From: Actinomyces minihominis
GTDB lineage: Bacteria > Actinomycetota > Actinomycetes > Actinomycetales > Actinomycetaceae
Reading direction: 5' to 3'
Length of the DNA: 64,000 nucleotides
Assembly: GCF_900187855.1 (NCBI RefSeq)
Contig: NZ_FYEG01000002.1
Coordinates: 186,001 to 250,000 of the forward strand
In this document: one piece after another, positions 1-9,210 of the stretch
Layout of the letters: each line of letters starts with the position of its first letter
How positions within the stretch are numbered: the stretch's first letter is position 1
Notes under the pieces: model-generated
What the model saw: only the letters and a program-made list of their open reading frames with translations
Databases searched by the model: none
What the model was told of the DNA's origin: nothing
Made by a program: the position numbers and the translations under genes

Positions 1-203
1 TGATAGTGCGTCATACATTTGCAGGCCATCCCAGAGAGCCACGAATATTGCCGCCAGTTCGTGATGGGTGAAGACCTGTCCTTCCTGGTCCTTGCCCTCC
101 GGGTTCCCCGGGATAAGACTTGCCCAGAAGCCGACCTGGTCCAGATTCCACCAGATGGTAGAAATAGAAGACAAACGCCCTCCTCGTGTCTTAAATCGGA
201 CAT
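1..203 (-). pseudogene. TetR-like C-terminal fragment, cut by window edge
   Basis: On the minus strand one frame stays open from about position 200 to the window edge. It reads like the ligand-binding C-terminal half of a TetR-family regulator, with stretches such as STIWWNLDQVGFWASLIPG and AAIFVALWDGLQMYDAL. I see no DNA-binding helix-turn-helix upstream of it: the PAP2 gene begins at 219 on the other strand. There is no in-frame ATG with a good ribosome binding site. It is therefore either a 5'-truncated remnant or a short protein with an unusual start. The remainder lies outside the window. The family call rests on general resemblance only. Confidence 0.35.
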
Positions 204-218
204 TTGAAAGGTGCCACT

Positions 219-1196
219 GTGCAAGGAAGCAACACGCCCACGACTGGTAGACAAGCCAACTGGCGACCGGGAGTTCCACTAATTACATCGCGCAATGCGT
301 TCATTCTGGCCGGGGTGCTTGTCGCCCTGATGGTAGCCGGGAGCCTGTGGGACTACCCGGTTTCTCTAGAGCTCTACAACCCCACCAATGTCGTCGGGAT
401 CTTCGGGGCGGCCTTTGGTGAACTTCCATTGGGAATGGCACTGCTAACCTCAGGAACTCTTCTCATTGTCTACCGAAACCGTGAGAGAAAAGCAGCGGGC
501 ATCGGCCAGGCAGTTGGTGGGTGCCTCCTCTACGTCCTCGGTGCGGGATCCATTATTTACCTCCCCACCAGATACCTCGCCTGGCCCATCATCATCGTGC
601 TGATCATCGGCGCAGCAATTGTGGTTGCGACCACGCTGGGAATACTCAAGGTCACCGACAATACCGACCGCAAGGTGGTCGTCCGGGTCGCCCTCATTCT
701 GTTCATCGTTCCGCTGGTGGAACTCATCCTTGTCAACATTGTCAAGATCGGTTGGGAGCGCCCACGCATGCGTTTCCTTGCTGAGACGGATGCTGTCGGT
801 TTTCACTCCTGGTGGGATCCCGGTACACCTGAGAAGGCAGGTTTGGTCGAGTCCGGAATCGCCTCAGAAGAGTTCAAGTCGTTCCCCTCTGGACACACCG
901 CTAACGCAGCCAACCTGATACTCCTCACCGTCCTCGTTCCCCTTCGAACCAATCTGGAAAAGTACTCGGGACTGTTCCTGTGGATCGGTGCTGTCTGGGG
1001 AATCTTCATCGGGTTCACCCGCATCATCGCGGGAGCCCACTTCATTACCGACACCGTCGTGGGGTTCACTATCACCTTCATTGTCATCCTCATTGCATAC
1101 CGGATCGCATTTCCACCGGCGTCAAGTAACCCACCGGATCTTGCGGCAGGGGAAGCAACCACGAAACACCAAGTACGAAAGGACGACGCAAAGTGA
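219..1196 (+). CDS. PAP2-superfamily membrane phosphatase
   Basis: Type 2 phosphatidic acid phosphatase family membrane protein of 325 residues; such enzymes dephosphorylate lipid or polyprenyl phosphates at the membrane. The three signature blocks are present: KIGWERPR near residue 176, SFPSGHT near 221 with the catalytic His, and an Arg to His pair near 268-274 followed by Asp. About six hydrophobic segments surround them. An upstream TTG at 204 keeps the frame open, but GTG at 219 follows a GAAAGG ribosome binding site by 7 nt and is preferred. The stop overlaps the next gene's GTG by 4 bp, so it is co-translated with two GH3 glycosidases. That context suggests a role in cell-envelope glycan or glycolipid metabolism; the substrate is not readable from sequence. 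Confidence 0.88.
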   Translation: MQGSNTPTTGRQANWRPGVPLITSRNAFILAGVLVALMVAGSLWDYPVSLELYNPTNVVGIFGAAFGELPLGMALLTSGTLLIVYRNRERKAAGIGQAVGGCLLYVLGAGSIIYLPTRYLAWPIIIVLIIGAAIVVATTLGILKVTDNTDRKVVVRVALILFIVPLVELILVNIVKIGWERPRMRFLAETDAVGFHSWWDPGTPEKAGLVESGIASEEFKSFPSGHTANAANLILLTVLVPLRTNLEKYSGLFLWIGAVWGIFIGFTRIIAGAHFITDTVVGFTITFIVILIAYRIAFPPASSNPPDLAAGEATTKHQVRKDDAK

Positions 1197-3634
1197 CACG
1201 GGACCACCAGGCCTTCATTGACCAGATGACGCTCGAAGAGAAGGCCTCCCTGATGTCGGGAGCCAACTTCTGGAACACCAAGGCGATCGAACGCCTCGGC
1301 ATCCCTTCATTCATGTTGACCGATGGACCCCATGGGCTACGAAAACAGGGCGGTTCTGCCGACCACCTCGGCTTACACAACTCGGTTCCTGCCACCTGCT
1401 TCCCCACTGCCTCCATGTTGGCGAACACCTGGGATCCAGCGCTCCTCGAGGAGATCGGGAAAGCCCTGGGAACTGAAGCAAAGGCCGAGGGCGTCAGTGT
1501 ACTTCTCGGTCCGGGGAACAACATCAAACGCAACCCTCTCGCGGGCCGCAACTTCGAGTACTTCTCGGAAGATCCCCTTCTAGCAGGCAAGCTTGCTGCC
1601 GCCCTGATTCGTGGCATTCAGTCCGAGGGCGTGGCTGCTTCATTAAAGCATTTTGCTGTCAACAGTCAGGAAAAGCACCGCATGAGCATCGACGAGGTGG
1701 TCGATGAACGGGCTCTTCACGAAACCTACCTTGAAGGGTTCCGCATCGCGGTTCAAGAAGGTAATCCCCACACGGTGATGTCTTCTTACAACCGCCTTGA
1801 GGGTATCTATGCCAATGAGAACGAGGAACTCCTAATGAACATCCTTCGTGGCCGCTGGGGCTTCGAAGGGCTGGTCGTCACGGACTGGGGCGGCAACAAT
1901 GATCGAGTCGCGGCGATAAAGGCGGGCAATGCCCTGGAGATGCCCGCATCAGGGGGCATTTCGGATGCTGAAATCGTCGCGGCAGTGAAGGCGGGTGAAC
2001 TCTCAGAAGACCTCCTCGATGATCGTGTGGAAGAGGTCCTTACGCTGATCGACCTCACCTCCACTGCAAACCCACACCATCCCCGGTTTGAACCCGTTGA
2101 AGTTGATTTTGATAGACACCATTCGCTGGCCGTTCGTGCAGCAGAAGAGGGAGTTGTTCTTCTGAAGAATGAGGACCGCCTTCCCCTGGTGCCCGGAACC
2201 AAGGTGGCTGTGATCGGTGACTTTGCGGGTTTCCTGCGGATTCAGGGCGCAGGTTCATCGAGGGTGAACCCCACCCGAGAGATCTCACCTCTTGATGCCC
2301 TGACCCAGGCCGGCCTCGAGGTTATTGGCTACGAGCCCGGCTACAAACGTCACGGGGGCATATCGAAAGCAAAGCTGCGCAGAGCCCTTCAGCTGGCCTC
2401 TGAGGCGGACAACATCATCCTCTTTGTCGGTCTCGATGAGTCGCTTGAAGCCGAAGCTCTGGACCGCCCCCACATGCGTATCCCCCGGGAACAGCTGCGT
2501 CTCATCCACGCACTCCTCGCCGAGGGGCACAGGCCCATCGTCGTCCTCGTCGGCGGCTCCCCCATGGAACTGCCCTTCGCGGATCACGTCGATGCGATCA
2601 TGGCCGGTTACCTCTCAGGCCAGGGTGGCGCAACCGCGATAGCTCGCGTTATCACCGGCGCGGTGAACCCCAGCGGCAAGCTGGCTGAAACCTATCCGAT
2701 TCGGTACGAGGACGTTCCCTCATCGACCACCTACACCAAGACCGAAGCCGCATCGCTGCACAGTGAGAGCATCTTTATCGGCTACCGCTACTTCGACAAG
2801 GTTGGCGAAGAGGTTCGATACCCATTCGGGCACGGGCTGTCCTACACCCGGTTCACTTACGGCTCGCTCGAAGTTCACAAAGATGGGGTAACCGTTTCGG
2901 TATCAAACACCGGCAAGAGCGCAGGATCAGAAACTGTCCAGGTCTATGCCGCACCAGAACACCACGAAGATTTTGTGGCCCGACAGCACCTGGTGGGGTT
3001 TGCCCGGGTACACCTCGAACCGGGCGAACAGGCCGAACTCAACATCCCATTCTCCCAACATGCCTTCAGCGCCTTTGACGTCATCAGTGATGACTGGAAG
3101 GTCCGCGGAGGGTGCTATGAGATCCGAGTGGGTGCCTCATCTCGAGATATCCGCCTTTGCGCGGATCACGTTGTGCCCGGAGAAGAGTTTCCCCTCTGCA
3201 AAGACCCCGGGGCGATCCCCGCCTACATTTCTGGGCAGGTTCATGGTGTCACAGACGAGGAGTTTGAGGTTTTGATGAACCGCGAGCTCCCCGAAACTTT
3301 CTGGACGGGCCAAGAACCTTTCGACCGTGAGTCAATCATTGCGCAGACCGTCGGACGCGGCGGACTGGCAGGGGCCATCGGTGGCTCGGTAAAGCTCGCG
3401 GAACGATTCTTCAATGCGATTGGCAAACCTATGTGGGCAAACAACACCAACTTCGTCCTCGACATGCCACTTCGTGCCCTCCCCCGATTGTCGGATGGGG
3501 CATTCAGCGAAGCCTCGCTTGATGGACTAATCGACATGCTCAACGGCTCAACCTGGTCCGGCTTGCGAACCTTCATTAGTGGGTTCTCGGACACAACTCA
3601 AGACGCCCGTGACAACACAGGCACTACCAAGTAG
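1193..3634 (+). CDS. Glycoside hydrolase family 3 enzyme (beta-glucosidase-like), cytoplasmic
   Basis: 813-residue GH3 glycosidase in the usual domain order: N-terminal TIM barrel, C-terminal alpha/beta sandwich and fibronectin III-like domain (HGLSYTRF marks its start near residue 547). The barrel shows TDGPHGLRKQ, GRNFEYFSEDP, KHFAVNSQEKHR and the nucleophile in VVTDW (Asp231). The second domain begins around EEGVVLLKNEDRLPL. About 150 extra residues follow the FnIII domain. There is no signal peptide, so it acts in the cytoplasm on imported or recycled glycosides. GTG start overlaps the PAP2 stop by 4 bp. The sugar (glucose, xylose, arabinose, N-acetylhexosamine) cannot be fixed by eye; the KHFxxN block rather than KHFPGH argues against the NagZ branch. 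Confidence 0.93.
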   Translation: MTRDHQAFIDQMTLEEKASLMSGANFWNTKAIERLGIPSFMLTDGPHGLRKQGGSADHLGLHNSVPATCFPTASMLANTWDPALLEEIGKALGTEAKAEGVSVLLGPGNNIKRNPLAGRNFEYFSEDPLLAGKLAAALIRGIQSEGVAASLKHFAVNSQEKHRMSIDEVVDERALHETYLEGFRIAVQEGNPHTVMSSYNRLEGIYANENEELLMNILRGRWGFEGLVVTDWGGNNDRVAAIKAGNALEMPASGGISDAEIVAAVKAGELSEDLLDDRVEEVLTLIDLTSTANPHHPRFEPVEVDFDRHHSLAVRAAEEGVVLLKNEDRLPLVPGTKVAVIGDFAGFLRIQGAGSSRVNPTREISPLDALTQAGLEVIGYEPGYKRHGGISKAKLRRALQLASEADNIILFVGLDESLEAEALDRPHMRIPREQLRLIHALLAEGHRPIVVLVGGSPMELPFADHVDAIMAGYLSGQGGATAIARVITGAVNPSGKLAETYPIRYEDVPSSTTYTKTEAASLHSESIFIGYRYFDKVGEEVRYPFGHGLSYTRFTYGSLEVHKDGVTVSVSNTGKSAGSETVQVYAAPEHHEDFVARQHLVGFARVHLEPGEQAELNIPFSQHAFSAFDVISDDWKVRGGCYEIRVGASSRDIRLCADHVVPGEEFPLCKDPGAIPAYISGQVHGVTDEEFEVLMNRELPETFWTGQEPFDRESIIAQTVGRGGLAGAIGGSVKLAERFFNAIGKPMWANNTNFVLDMPLRALPRLSDGAFSEASLDGLIDMLNGSTWSGLRTFISGFSDTTQDARDNTGTTK

Positions 3635-3647
3635 GAACGCAAGGCAA

Positions 3648-6419
3648 ATGGCAACTCGCAAAGAAATTAAGACAGCTGCGGTGGCAGAGGCTGAGACTCT
3701 TAAAGCTGCTCGCGCTGTCCGCTCCGCAGAGCTAGCAGCAATGGACCCGACCGCCCGGAAGGCGGCCAAGGCTGCAGACCGGGCTTCTGCCCGGGCGGCT
3801 CGAGCCGCCGAGAAGGCGCAGAGAAAAGCGGCCCGAGCGGGAATGAGCCGCAGTGCGCGCCGCGCTGACAAACGGCAGACTCGAATTACCCGAAAGGTCA
3901 TCAACCGTCCCCGCCGAGCAATCGGTTGGGGCGTAGTTGCCGCCATCGGTGTCCTGGCCGTCGTGATCGCCACCCCGTACGTCACCGACATCTCTCGTCT
4001 ATTCCGTATCAATGCTGACTCTCAGACACCAGCCGGCGTAGACGCACGGGTCTATGGACAGGCAGTTTCACGACAGATTGCTGATGAGGGCCTCGTCCTC
4101 CTCAAGAACGAGGAGCAGATTTTGCCCCTCGAAGAGGGCGCAGTGAACGTTTTTGGAATGGCTTCTTTTAAGCTGCGTTACGGTGGCGGAGGCTCCGGCG
4201 GAGCAGATCAATCCCAAGCCATCTCACTATATGAAGCCCTCGAGATGGAGGGGATCGACTACAACCCCGACCTCTACCAGACCATGATTGACAATGGGGC
4301 GAAGTCTGCGACTTCCAACTCAACCGGCCTCGTCGATGTCGTGAAGGGAATGCTCACCAAGGGGGGCGGAGATGAGATTGATCCGAGTTACCTCACCGCT
4401 GAAGTGATGGCCAATGCTTCACAGTTTGCTGAGACCGCACTGGTGGTGATCGGTATCGACAGCATTGAGGTCCAGGATCTCTCAACTGAACACCTGCGAC
4501 TCAATGATGTCCAGCGCGCTCTCCTTGACACCGTAACCGCCGAGTTTGAGGATGTCGTCGTCATAGTCAACTCCGGCAACCAGATGGAGCTCGGTTTCCT
4601 TGACGAGTACCCGCAGATCAAGGGTGCCATCTGGATGGGTACTCCCGGGCCCTATGGCGCGGTTTCCCTGGCGAGGGCCCTCACCGGTGAGGTGAACCCT
4701 TCGGGACGGCTCCCCAGCACCTACGCCTATGACGTTGAAAGTGCACCGTCGACCGTGAACCTCGGCAACTACCAGTACGACAACGCCAAACGCGGCTTCA
4801 TTAACTACGAAGAGGGTATCTATGTCGGATACCGGTTCTACGAGACCTTCTATGAGGGCGATGATGACGCCTACTGGGGAGCTGTTCAGTTCCCATTTGG
4901 CTTCGGACTGTCCTACACGGACTTCGAGTGGAAAACCTCTGAGCCTGTGATCTCTGATGACAGTGTCGCGGTGGTTGTCCAGGTCACCAACAGGGGTGAA
5001 CGAGCCGGTAAAGATGTCGTCGAGGTCTACTACTCTGCCCCTTACATTGCGGGCGGTATCGAGAAGTCCGCGGTCGAGCTCGGTGGTTACGCCAAGACCA
5101 GCATGCTCGAACCTGGAGCATCTGAGACCCTGAAGATCGTCTTCCCCAAGCGTGAGATGGCATCCTGGGACACCGAGGGCGGGGGCCGGTACGTCCTCGA
5201 CGCAGGCAACTACCAGCTTCATGTTTCCACTGATATTCACCGTCCAGTTGAGAGCTTTGACTTCACGGTCGATGACACCATCTTTTACTCGACCGACGAG
5301 GTGACTGACACCGAACTCGGTAATCTCTTTGATTACGTCGAGGGCGACCTAACCTACCTGTCACGGGCAGACTGGGAGGGGACCTACCCCGACGAAGCCA
5401 AGCGTAACTTCACCGCAAGCGATGAACTCCTAGCCGCCATGCCGACGCTCTCGGAGCAGCTTGCTTCCGGAAATGTAGAGGCGACCGAAGGTGAGGTTCC
5501 AACTTACGGGGCCCAGAACGGCATCGTTCTTGAAGACCTCAAGGGCCTCCCCTACAACGACCCCATGTGGGACCTCTACCTGGATCAGTTCACGTCGACA
5601 GAGTTGGTCAACCTTCATTCACGAGGAGCCTGGGGCACAGCTGAGATCTCTCGTCTGGGGATCCCCTCGACAGTGATGCTCGACGGTCCCGCTGGACTCA
5701 ACTCTTTCTTCACCAAGATCACCGCGGCTTCATACCCCACGGCAGTCGTTGTGGCTGCTACTTGGAATGACGCCCTGGCGTATGCACTAGGTGAGGCCAT
5801 CGGGCTGGAGGCCGTCGCCTACGGTGTCCAGGGTTGGTATGCACCGGGGATGAACATTCACCGTACCGCCATGGGGGGCAGGAACTTCGAGTACTACTCG
5901 GAGGATCCGCTTCTTTCAGGCAAGATTGGTGCCGCAATGGTCGCCGGAGCAGAGGCTCAGGGAATCACCACGACGATGAAGCACTTTGTCCTCAATGATC
6001 AGGAGATCAATGCTCGCTCCGGTGTCAATGTGTTCACCAGCGAGCAGGCGCTGCGAGAGATCTACCTGAAACCCTTTGAGATCACGGTCAAGGAGGGTGG
6101 GGCCAGCGGCGCCATGTCCTCATTCATCCACCTGGGTCCAAAGTGGGCCGGCGGTAACCCTGAGCTGCTGCAGGACCTGCTGCGTGAAGAGTGGGGCTTC
6201 GAAGGGTTTGTCACCACCGATGCCGTCCTCGGGGCATTCATGGACCCGGCGCAGGCCGCCGTCAGTGGCAACGAGCTGATGCTGACTCCGATTCCGACAG
6301 CCACAGCGCGAGCTACCTTCAAGGCGCTCGACGCCGATCCTGTCGGGATGGGGCATGCTCTCCGTGATCGTGCCCACCAGACCGCCTACACAATCCTGCA
6401 GTCCAATCTCTTTGACTAG
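3648..6419 (+). CDS. Membrane-anchored, domain-permuted GH3 glycosidase
   Basis: 923-residue GH3 protein. Residues 1-90 are a cytoplasmic tail rich in Lys, Arg and Ala, likely coiled coil; residues 91-112 form one membrane segment; the rest should lie outside. The extracellular part is in reversed order: the alpha/beta sandwich comes first (DEGLVLLKNEEQILPL), then the FnIII-like domain (FGLSYTDFEW), and the TIM barrel last (MLDGPAGLN, GRNFEYYSEDPLLSG, KHFVLNDQE). The likely nucleophile is Asp858 in FVTTDAVLG, with Ala where Trp is usual. This order is known for some GH3 enzymes such as the Ruminococcus albus and Butyrivibrio types. ATG 3648, 13 bp after the previous stop with AAGG upstream, is preferred over an in-frame ATG-like start at 3579 inside the previous gene. 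Ends 12 bp from convergent metX. Confidence 0.9.
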   Translation: MATRKEIKTAAVAEAETLKAARAVRSAELAAMDPTARKAAKAADRASARAARAAEKAQRKAARAGMSRSARRADKRQTRITRKVINRPRRAIGWGVVAAIGVLAVVIATPYVTDISRLFRINADSQTPAGVDARVYGQAVSRQIADEGLVLLKNEEQILPLEEGAVNVFGMASFKLRYGGGGSGGADQSQAISLYEALEMEGIDYNPDLYQTMIDNGAKSATSNSTGLVDVVKGMLTKGGGDEIDPSYLTAEVMANASQFAETALVVIGIDSIEVQDLSTEHLRLNDVQRALLDTVTAEFEDVVVIVNSGNQMELGFLDEYPQIKGAIWMGTPGPYGAVSLARALTGEVNPSGRLPSTYAYDVESAPSTVNLGNYQYDNAKRGFINYEEGIYVGYRFYETFYEGDDDAYWGAVQFPFGFGLSYTDFEWKTSEPVISDDSVAVVVQVTNRGERAGKDVVEVYYSAPYIAGGIEKSAVELGGYAKTSMLEPGASETLKIVFPKREMASWDTEGGGRYVLDAGNYQLHVSTDIHRPVESFDFTVDDTIFYSTDEVTDTELGNLFDYVEGDLTYLSRADWEGTYPDEAKRNFTASDELLAAMPTLSEQLASGNVEATEGEVPTYGAQNGIVLEDLKGLPYNDPMWDLYLDQFTSTELVNLHSRGAWGTAEISRLGIPSTVMLDGPAGLNSFFTKITAASYPTAVVVAATWNDALAYALGEAIGLEAVAYGVQGWYAPGMNIHRTAMGGRNFEYYSEDPLLSGKIGAAMVAGAEAQGITTTMKHFVLNDQEINARSGVNVFTSEQALREIYLKPFEITVKEGGASGAMSSFIHLGPKWAGGNPELLQDLLREEWGFEGFVTTDAVLGAFMDPAQAAVSGNELMLTPIPTATARATFKALDADPVGMGHALRDRAHQTAYTILQSNLFD

Positions 6420-6431
6420 GGTTGTCTGGCC

Positions 6432-7700
6432 TTAGTTAGCTCGTGACCGGGGGTTCTTAATCCACACTTCCGCCGCGGCTCTCAAGCGTCCGGCCCAGGT
6501 AGGTCTGGGTCGGGCACTGCTGCTTTCAAGGTCACTGATTCGACCCTCAAGGAACTCCTTTAGCAGTGGTCCGAACTGGTCGAACTCGATGAGAAACCCG
6601 TCGTGACCGCTATGGGAGCGAACCGTGACCACCCCGGCGCAGGAAGGGATCTCTTCGGCGATCACCTCCGAGGCTTCGGGCAGGCAGAGACGGTCTGAGT
6701 CCACGGCAATGACCAGGGTCTGGGCTTCTATTTGAGAGAGGGCGGCGCTCAGCCCTCCTCGTCCTCGACCCAGGTCGTGCGACATGAATGCTTCTGTGAG
6801 CACCCGGTAGGAGTTGGCGTCGAAGCGATTCACAAATTTGGCACCCTGGTGTTCCAGGTAGGACTGGACCGCATAGCGCCCCCCTGACCAGGGGTCCTCT
6901 GCTCCCTGCGGTTCCGCGCCGAACCGGCTCTCCAGCTCAGGTGCGCTGCGGTAGGTGGTGTGGGCGATCTGCCGCGCAATCCCCAGTCCGATCCTGGGAC
7001 CTTCCCCCAGAGGCGCCTCGTAGTAGTTACCGTCATTGAATGCGGGATCGTTCAGGATGGCTGCCAGTTGCGTATGGGCCCAGGCAATCTGGTCGGCGGT
7101 CGTGGCCGCCGTCGTGGCTACGGGGACAAGTCTTTGGATGCGCCCCGGGTACATCACCGCCCACTCCAGTGCCCTCATTCCTCCGAGCGAACCGCCGACC
7201 ACCATCGCCCACTTCTCGATGCCGAGGGCGTCGGCGAGCTGAACTTCAGCCTGAACCGTGTCGCGAATGGTGATGAATGGGAAATCGGAACCCCAGCGTA
7301 AGGAGGGGGAAACGCCGGGGTCCCGAAGTGATGCGGGTCCCGTTGACCCCTGACATCCCCCGAGGATGTTGGGAGCGACAACAAAGAAGTCCTCGGTGTC
7401 GATAGGGGCCCCGGGGCCGATCAGGTCTGTCCACCAGCCCGCGGTTGGATGTCCCGGCCCAGCCTCGCCCGCCAGGTGGGAGTCGCCGGTGAGTGCGTGC
7501 AGGATGAGAACAGCATTGGAGCGCTCCTCATTCAAGGTCCCCCACGTCTCATATGCCAGCGTGTACTCCGGCAGTAGTCCTCCCGCCTCCAGGGGAAGTG
7601 GACCGCCGGTGAAGAAACGACGTCTCCCAATCGGATCGCCCTCAAACCAGGCCCCCGAAGTCACTGGACGTCCGTCCCCAGCTCCGGCGTTCCTCTTCAT
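6432..7700 (-). CDS. metX: Homoserine O-acetyltransferase
   Basis: 422-residue alpha/beta-hydrolase-fold enzyme that acetylates homoserine with acetyl-CoA, the first committed step to methionine. Family blocks are clear: LHALTGDSH, the nucleophile Ser171 in GGSLGGMRALEW, the acid in VIAVDSDRLCLP and the His in SHSGHDGFLIE. ATG start with GGGGGAG a few bases upstream. It lies 37 bp downstream of metY in the same direction, so the two form a metY-metX operon converting homoserine to homocysteine. Convergent with the GH3 operon, with 12 bp between the stops and no clear terminator. Confidence 0.95.
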   Translation of the reverse strand: MKRNAGAGDGRPVTSGAWFEGDPIGRRRFFTGGPLPLEAGGLLPEYTLAYETWGTLNEERSNAVLILHALTGDSHLAGEAGPGHPTAGWWTDLIGPGAPIDTEDFFVVAPNILGGCQGSTGPASLRDPGVSPSLRWGSDFPFITIRDTVQAEVQLADALGIEKWAMVVGGSLGGMRALEWAVMYPGRIQRLVPVATTAATTADQIAWAHTQLAAILNDPAFNDGNYYEAPLGEGPRIGLGIARQIAHTTYRSAPELESRFGAEPQGAEDPWSGGRYAVQSYLEHQGAKFVNRFDANSYRVLTEAFMSHDLGRGRGGLSAALSQIEAQTLVIAVDSDRLCLPEASEVIAEEIPSCAGVVTVRSHSGHDGFLIEFDQFGPLLKEFLEGRISDLESSSARPRPTWAGRLRAAAEVWIKNPRSRAN

Positions 7701-7737
7701 TGCACTCCCCCTTTAGATCTCGCTTGGGCACTGCGGC

Positions 7738-9087
7738 CTAGGCTGCCCTTTCGGACTGCTCCTCATCTCCACGAACCGCGGCGGCGGCAGCAAAACCTAG
7801 CTCGAGGTCGGAAATGATGTCATCAACATCCTCCAGGCCCACTGAGAGTCGAACCAACCCGGGAGTGACCGCAGACTTTGCCTTGTCCTCATCAGAAGCC
7901 TGGCTGTGGGTAGTTGAGTAAGGATGAGCAACCAGGGAGCGAACGTCTCCGAGGTTTGCCACCAGCGAGTGCAGTTTGAGGGCGTTGACGAAGGCCCGGC
8001 CCGCCTCTTCCCCACCAACGAGGTCGAATGAGACCACTCCGTTGGTACCCTTGGGCGCGTACTTCTTCGCCAGTTCGTAGTAGGGCGAGGACGGCAGGCT
8101 AGCGTAGTGCACCTCAGTGACGTCCTCGCGATCTTCGAGCCAGCGGGCAATCTTGAGGGCGTTCTCGGTGTGGCGTTCGATACACAAGGAGAGCGTTTCG
8201 AGGCCCTGCGCCAGCAGGAACGCGTTGAAAGGCGAGATCGAAGAACCTAGATCACGTAGCAGTTGGACTCTTGCTTTGATGATGTAGGACACGTTGGCTC
8301 CAAGTGCCCCACCCTCTCCGAGGTCCCGTGCATAGACAAGGCCGTTGTAAGAGGGGTCTGGCTGGTTGAACCCGGGGAAACGCTCTGGGTCTCGGCCGTA
8401 GTCAAAGGTTCCCCCGTCGATAATCACACCGCCGAGAGTGGTCCCGTGGCCGCCCAGATACTTGGTGGCCGAGTGGGTTACCACGTCGGCGCCCCACTCG
8501 AGAGGTCGGATCAAGTAGGGGGTTCCCACGGTGTTGTCGACAATTAGCGGTACACCAACCTCATGGGCGACGTTGGCGACTCCCTCGATGTCAAAGATAT
8601 CTGCCTTGGGATTCGGGATCGTCTCCCCGAAAAATGCCTTGGTGTTCGGCTGTGCCGCAGCACGCCAGGAGTCGAAGTCGTAGGCGTCCTCGACGAAAGT
8701 GACAGAGATGCCCAGCTTGGGAAGGGTCTGCGAGAGGAGGTTGTAGGTGCCTCCGTAGAGGCTTGCCGAAGAGACAATGTGGTCCCCGGCACCCGCAACA
8801 TTGAGCAACGCGAAGGTGTTCGCAGCCTGTCCTGAGGCAAGGAGAAGTGCCCCGACTCCCCCCTCTAGGTTGGCGATCCGATCTTCCACCACCTCCTGGG
8901 TAGGGTTGGTGATGCGGGTGTAGATGGGGCCAAGTTCGGCAAGCGCGAACCGATCAGCCGCCTGCTTGGCACTGTCGAAGACGAATGCGTTCGTCTGGTA
9001 GATCGGTAGGGCCTGAGCTCCCGTGGTGGGGTCAGGGCGCTGACCGGCGTGGATCTGACGTGTTTCAAAGGACCAGTTTGCAGACAT
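7738..9087 (-). CDS. metY: O-acetylhomoserine sulfhydrylase (aminocarboxypropyltransferase)
   Basis: 449-residue PLP enzyme of the Cys/Met metabolism family. It makes homocysteine from O-acetylhomoserine and sulfide. Markers are the start FETRQIHAGQRPDPTTGA, YTRITNPTQEVVEDRIA, the cofactor pocket VDNTVGTPYL and the Schiff-base lysine Lys209 in THSATKYLGGHGT. Length is typical of MetY rather than the shorter cystathionine lyases and synthases. ATG with GGGAGAAG just upstream. It is the first gene of the metYX operon, behind a 470-bp region with strong dyad symmetry. Confidence 0.95.
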   Translation of the reverse strand: MSANWSFETRQIHAGQRPDPTTGAQALPIYQTNAFVFDSAKQAADRFALAELGPIYTRITNPTQEVVEDRIANLEGGVGALLLASGQAANTFALLNVAGAGDHIVSSASLYGGTYNLLSQTLPKLGISVTFVEDAYDFDSWRAAAQPNTKAFFGETIPNPKADIFDIEGVANVAHEVGVPLIVDNTVGTPYLIRPLEWGADVVTHSATKYLGGHGTTLGGVIIDGGTFDYGRDPERFPGFNQPDPSYNGLVYARDLGEGGALGANVSYIIKARVQLLRDLGSSISPFNAFLLAQGLETLSLCIERHTENALKIARWLEDREDVTEVHYASLPSSPYYELAKKYAPKGTNGVVSFDLVGGEEAGRAFVNALKLHSLVANLGDVRSLVAHPYSTTHSQASDEDKAKSAVTPGLVRLSVGLEDVDDIISDLELGFAAAAAVRGDEEQSERAA

Positions 9088-9172
9088 TGCTTCTCCCAGA
9101 TTTTTCTGTATGTGTATGGGTAGGGTTCTTTTTTCGTGGCAGTCCGGGAGGGGCTTTGTCTTGGGTGCCTGC

Positions 9173-9210
9173 CAAGTGCCACGTTCTCACCGGTGAGAAT
9201 GACGCACTTG
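9173..9210. repeat. 38-bp nested inverted repeat upstream of metYX
   Basis: CAAGTGC (9173-9179) is the exact reverse complement of GCACTTG (9204-9210). Between them, separated by 4 nt on each side (CACG and TGAC), sits the perfect 16-bp palindrome TTCTCACCGGTGAGAA (9184-9199). Ends 86 bp before the metY start codon on the minus strand. It could be a repressor operator or a structured leader. The TTCTCACC half is not a motif I can assign to a named regulator. Confidence 0.75.

Noticed and set aside
4482-5240. Long minus-strand open frame inside the second GH3 gene
   Set aside because: It is antisense to a well-conserved FnIII/GH3 region with intact motifs, has no ribosome site and no recognisable domain.
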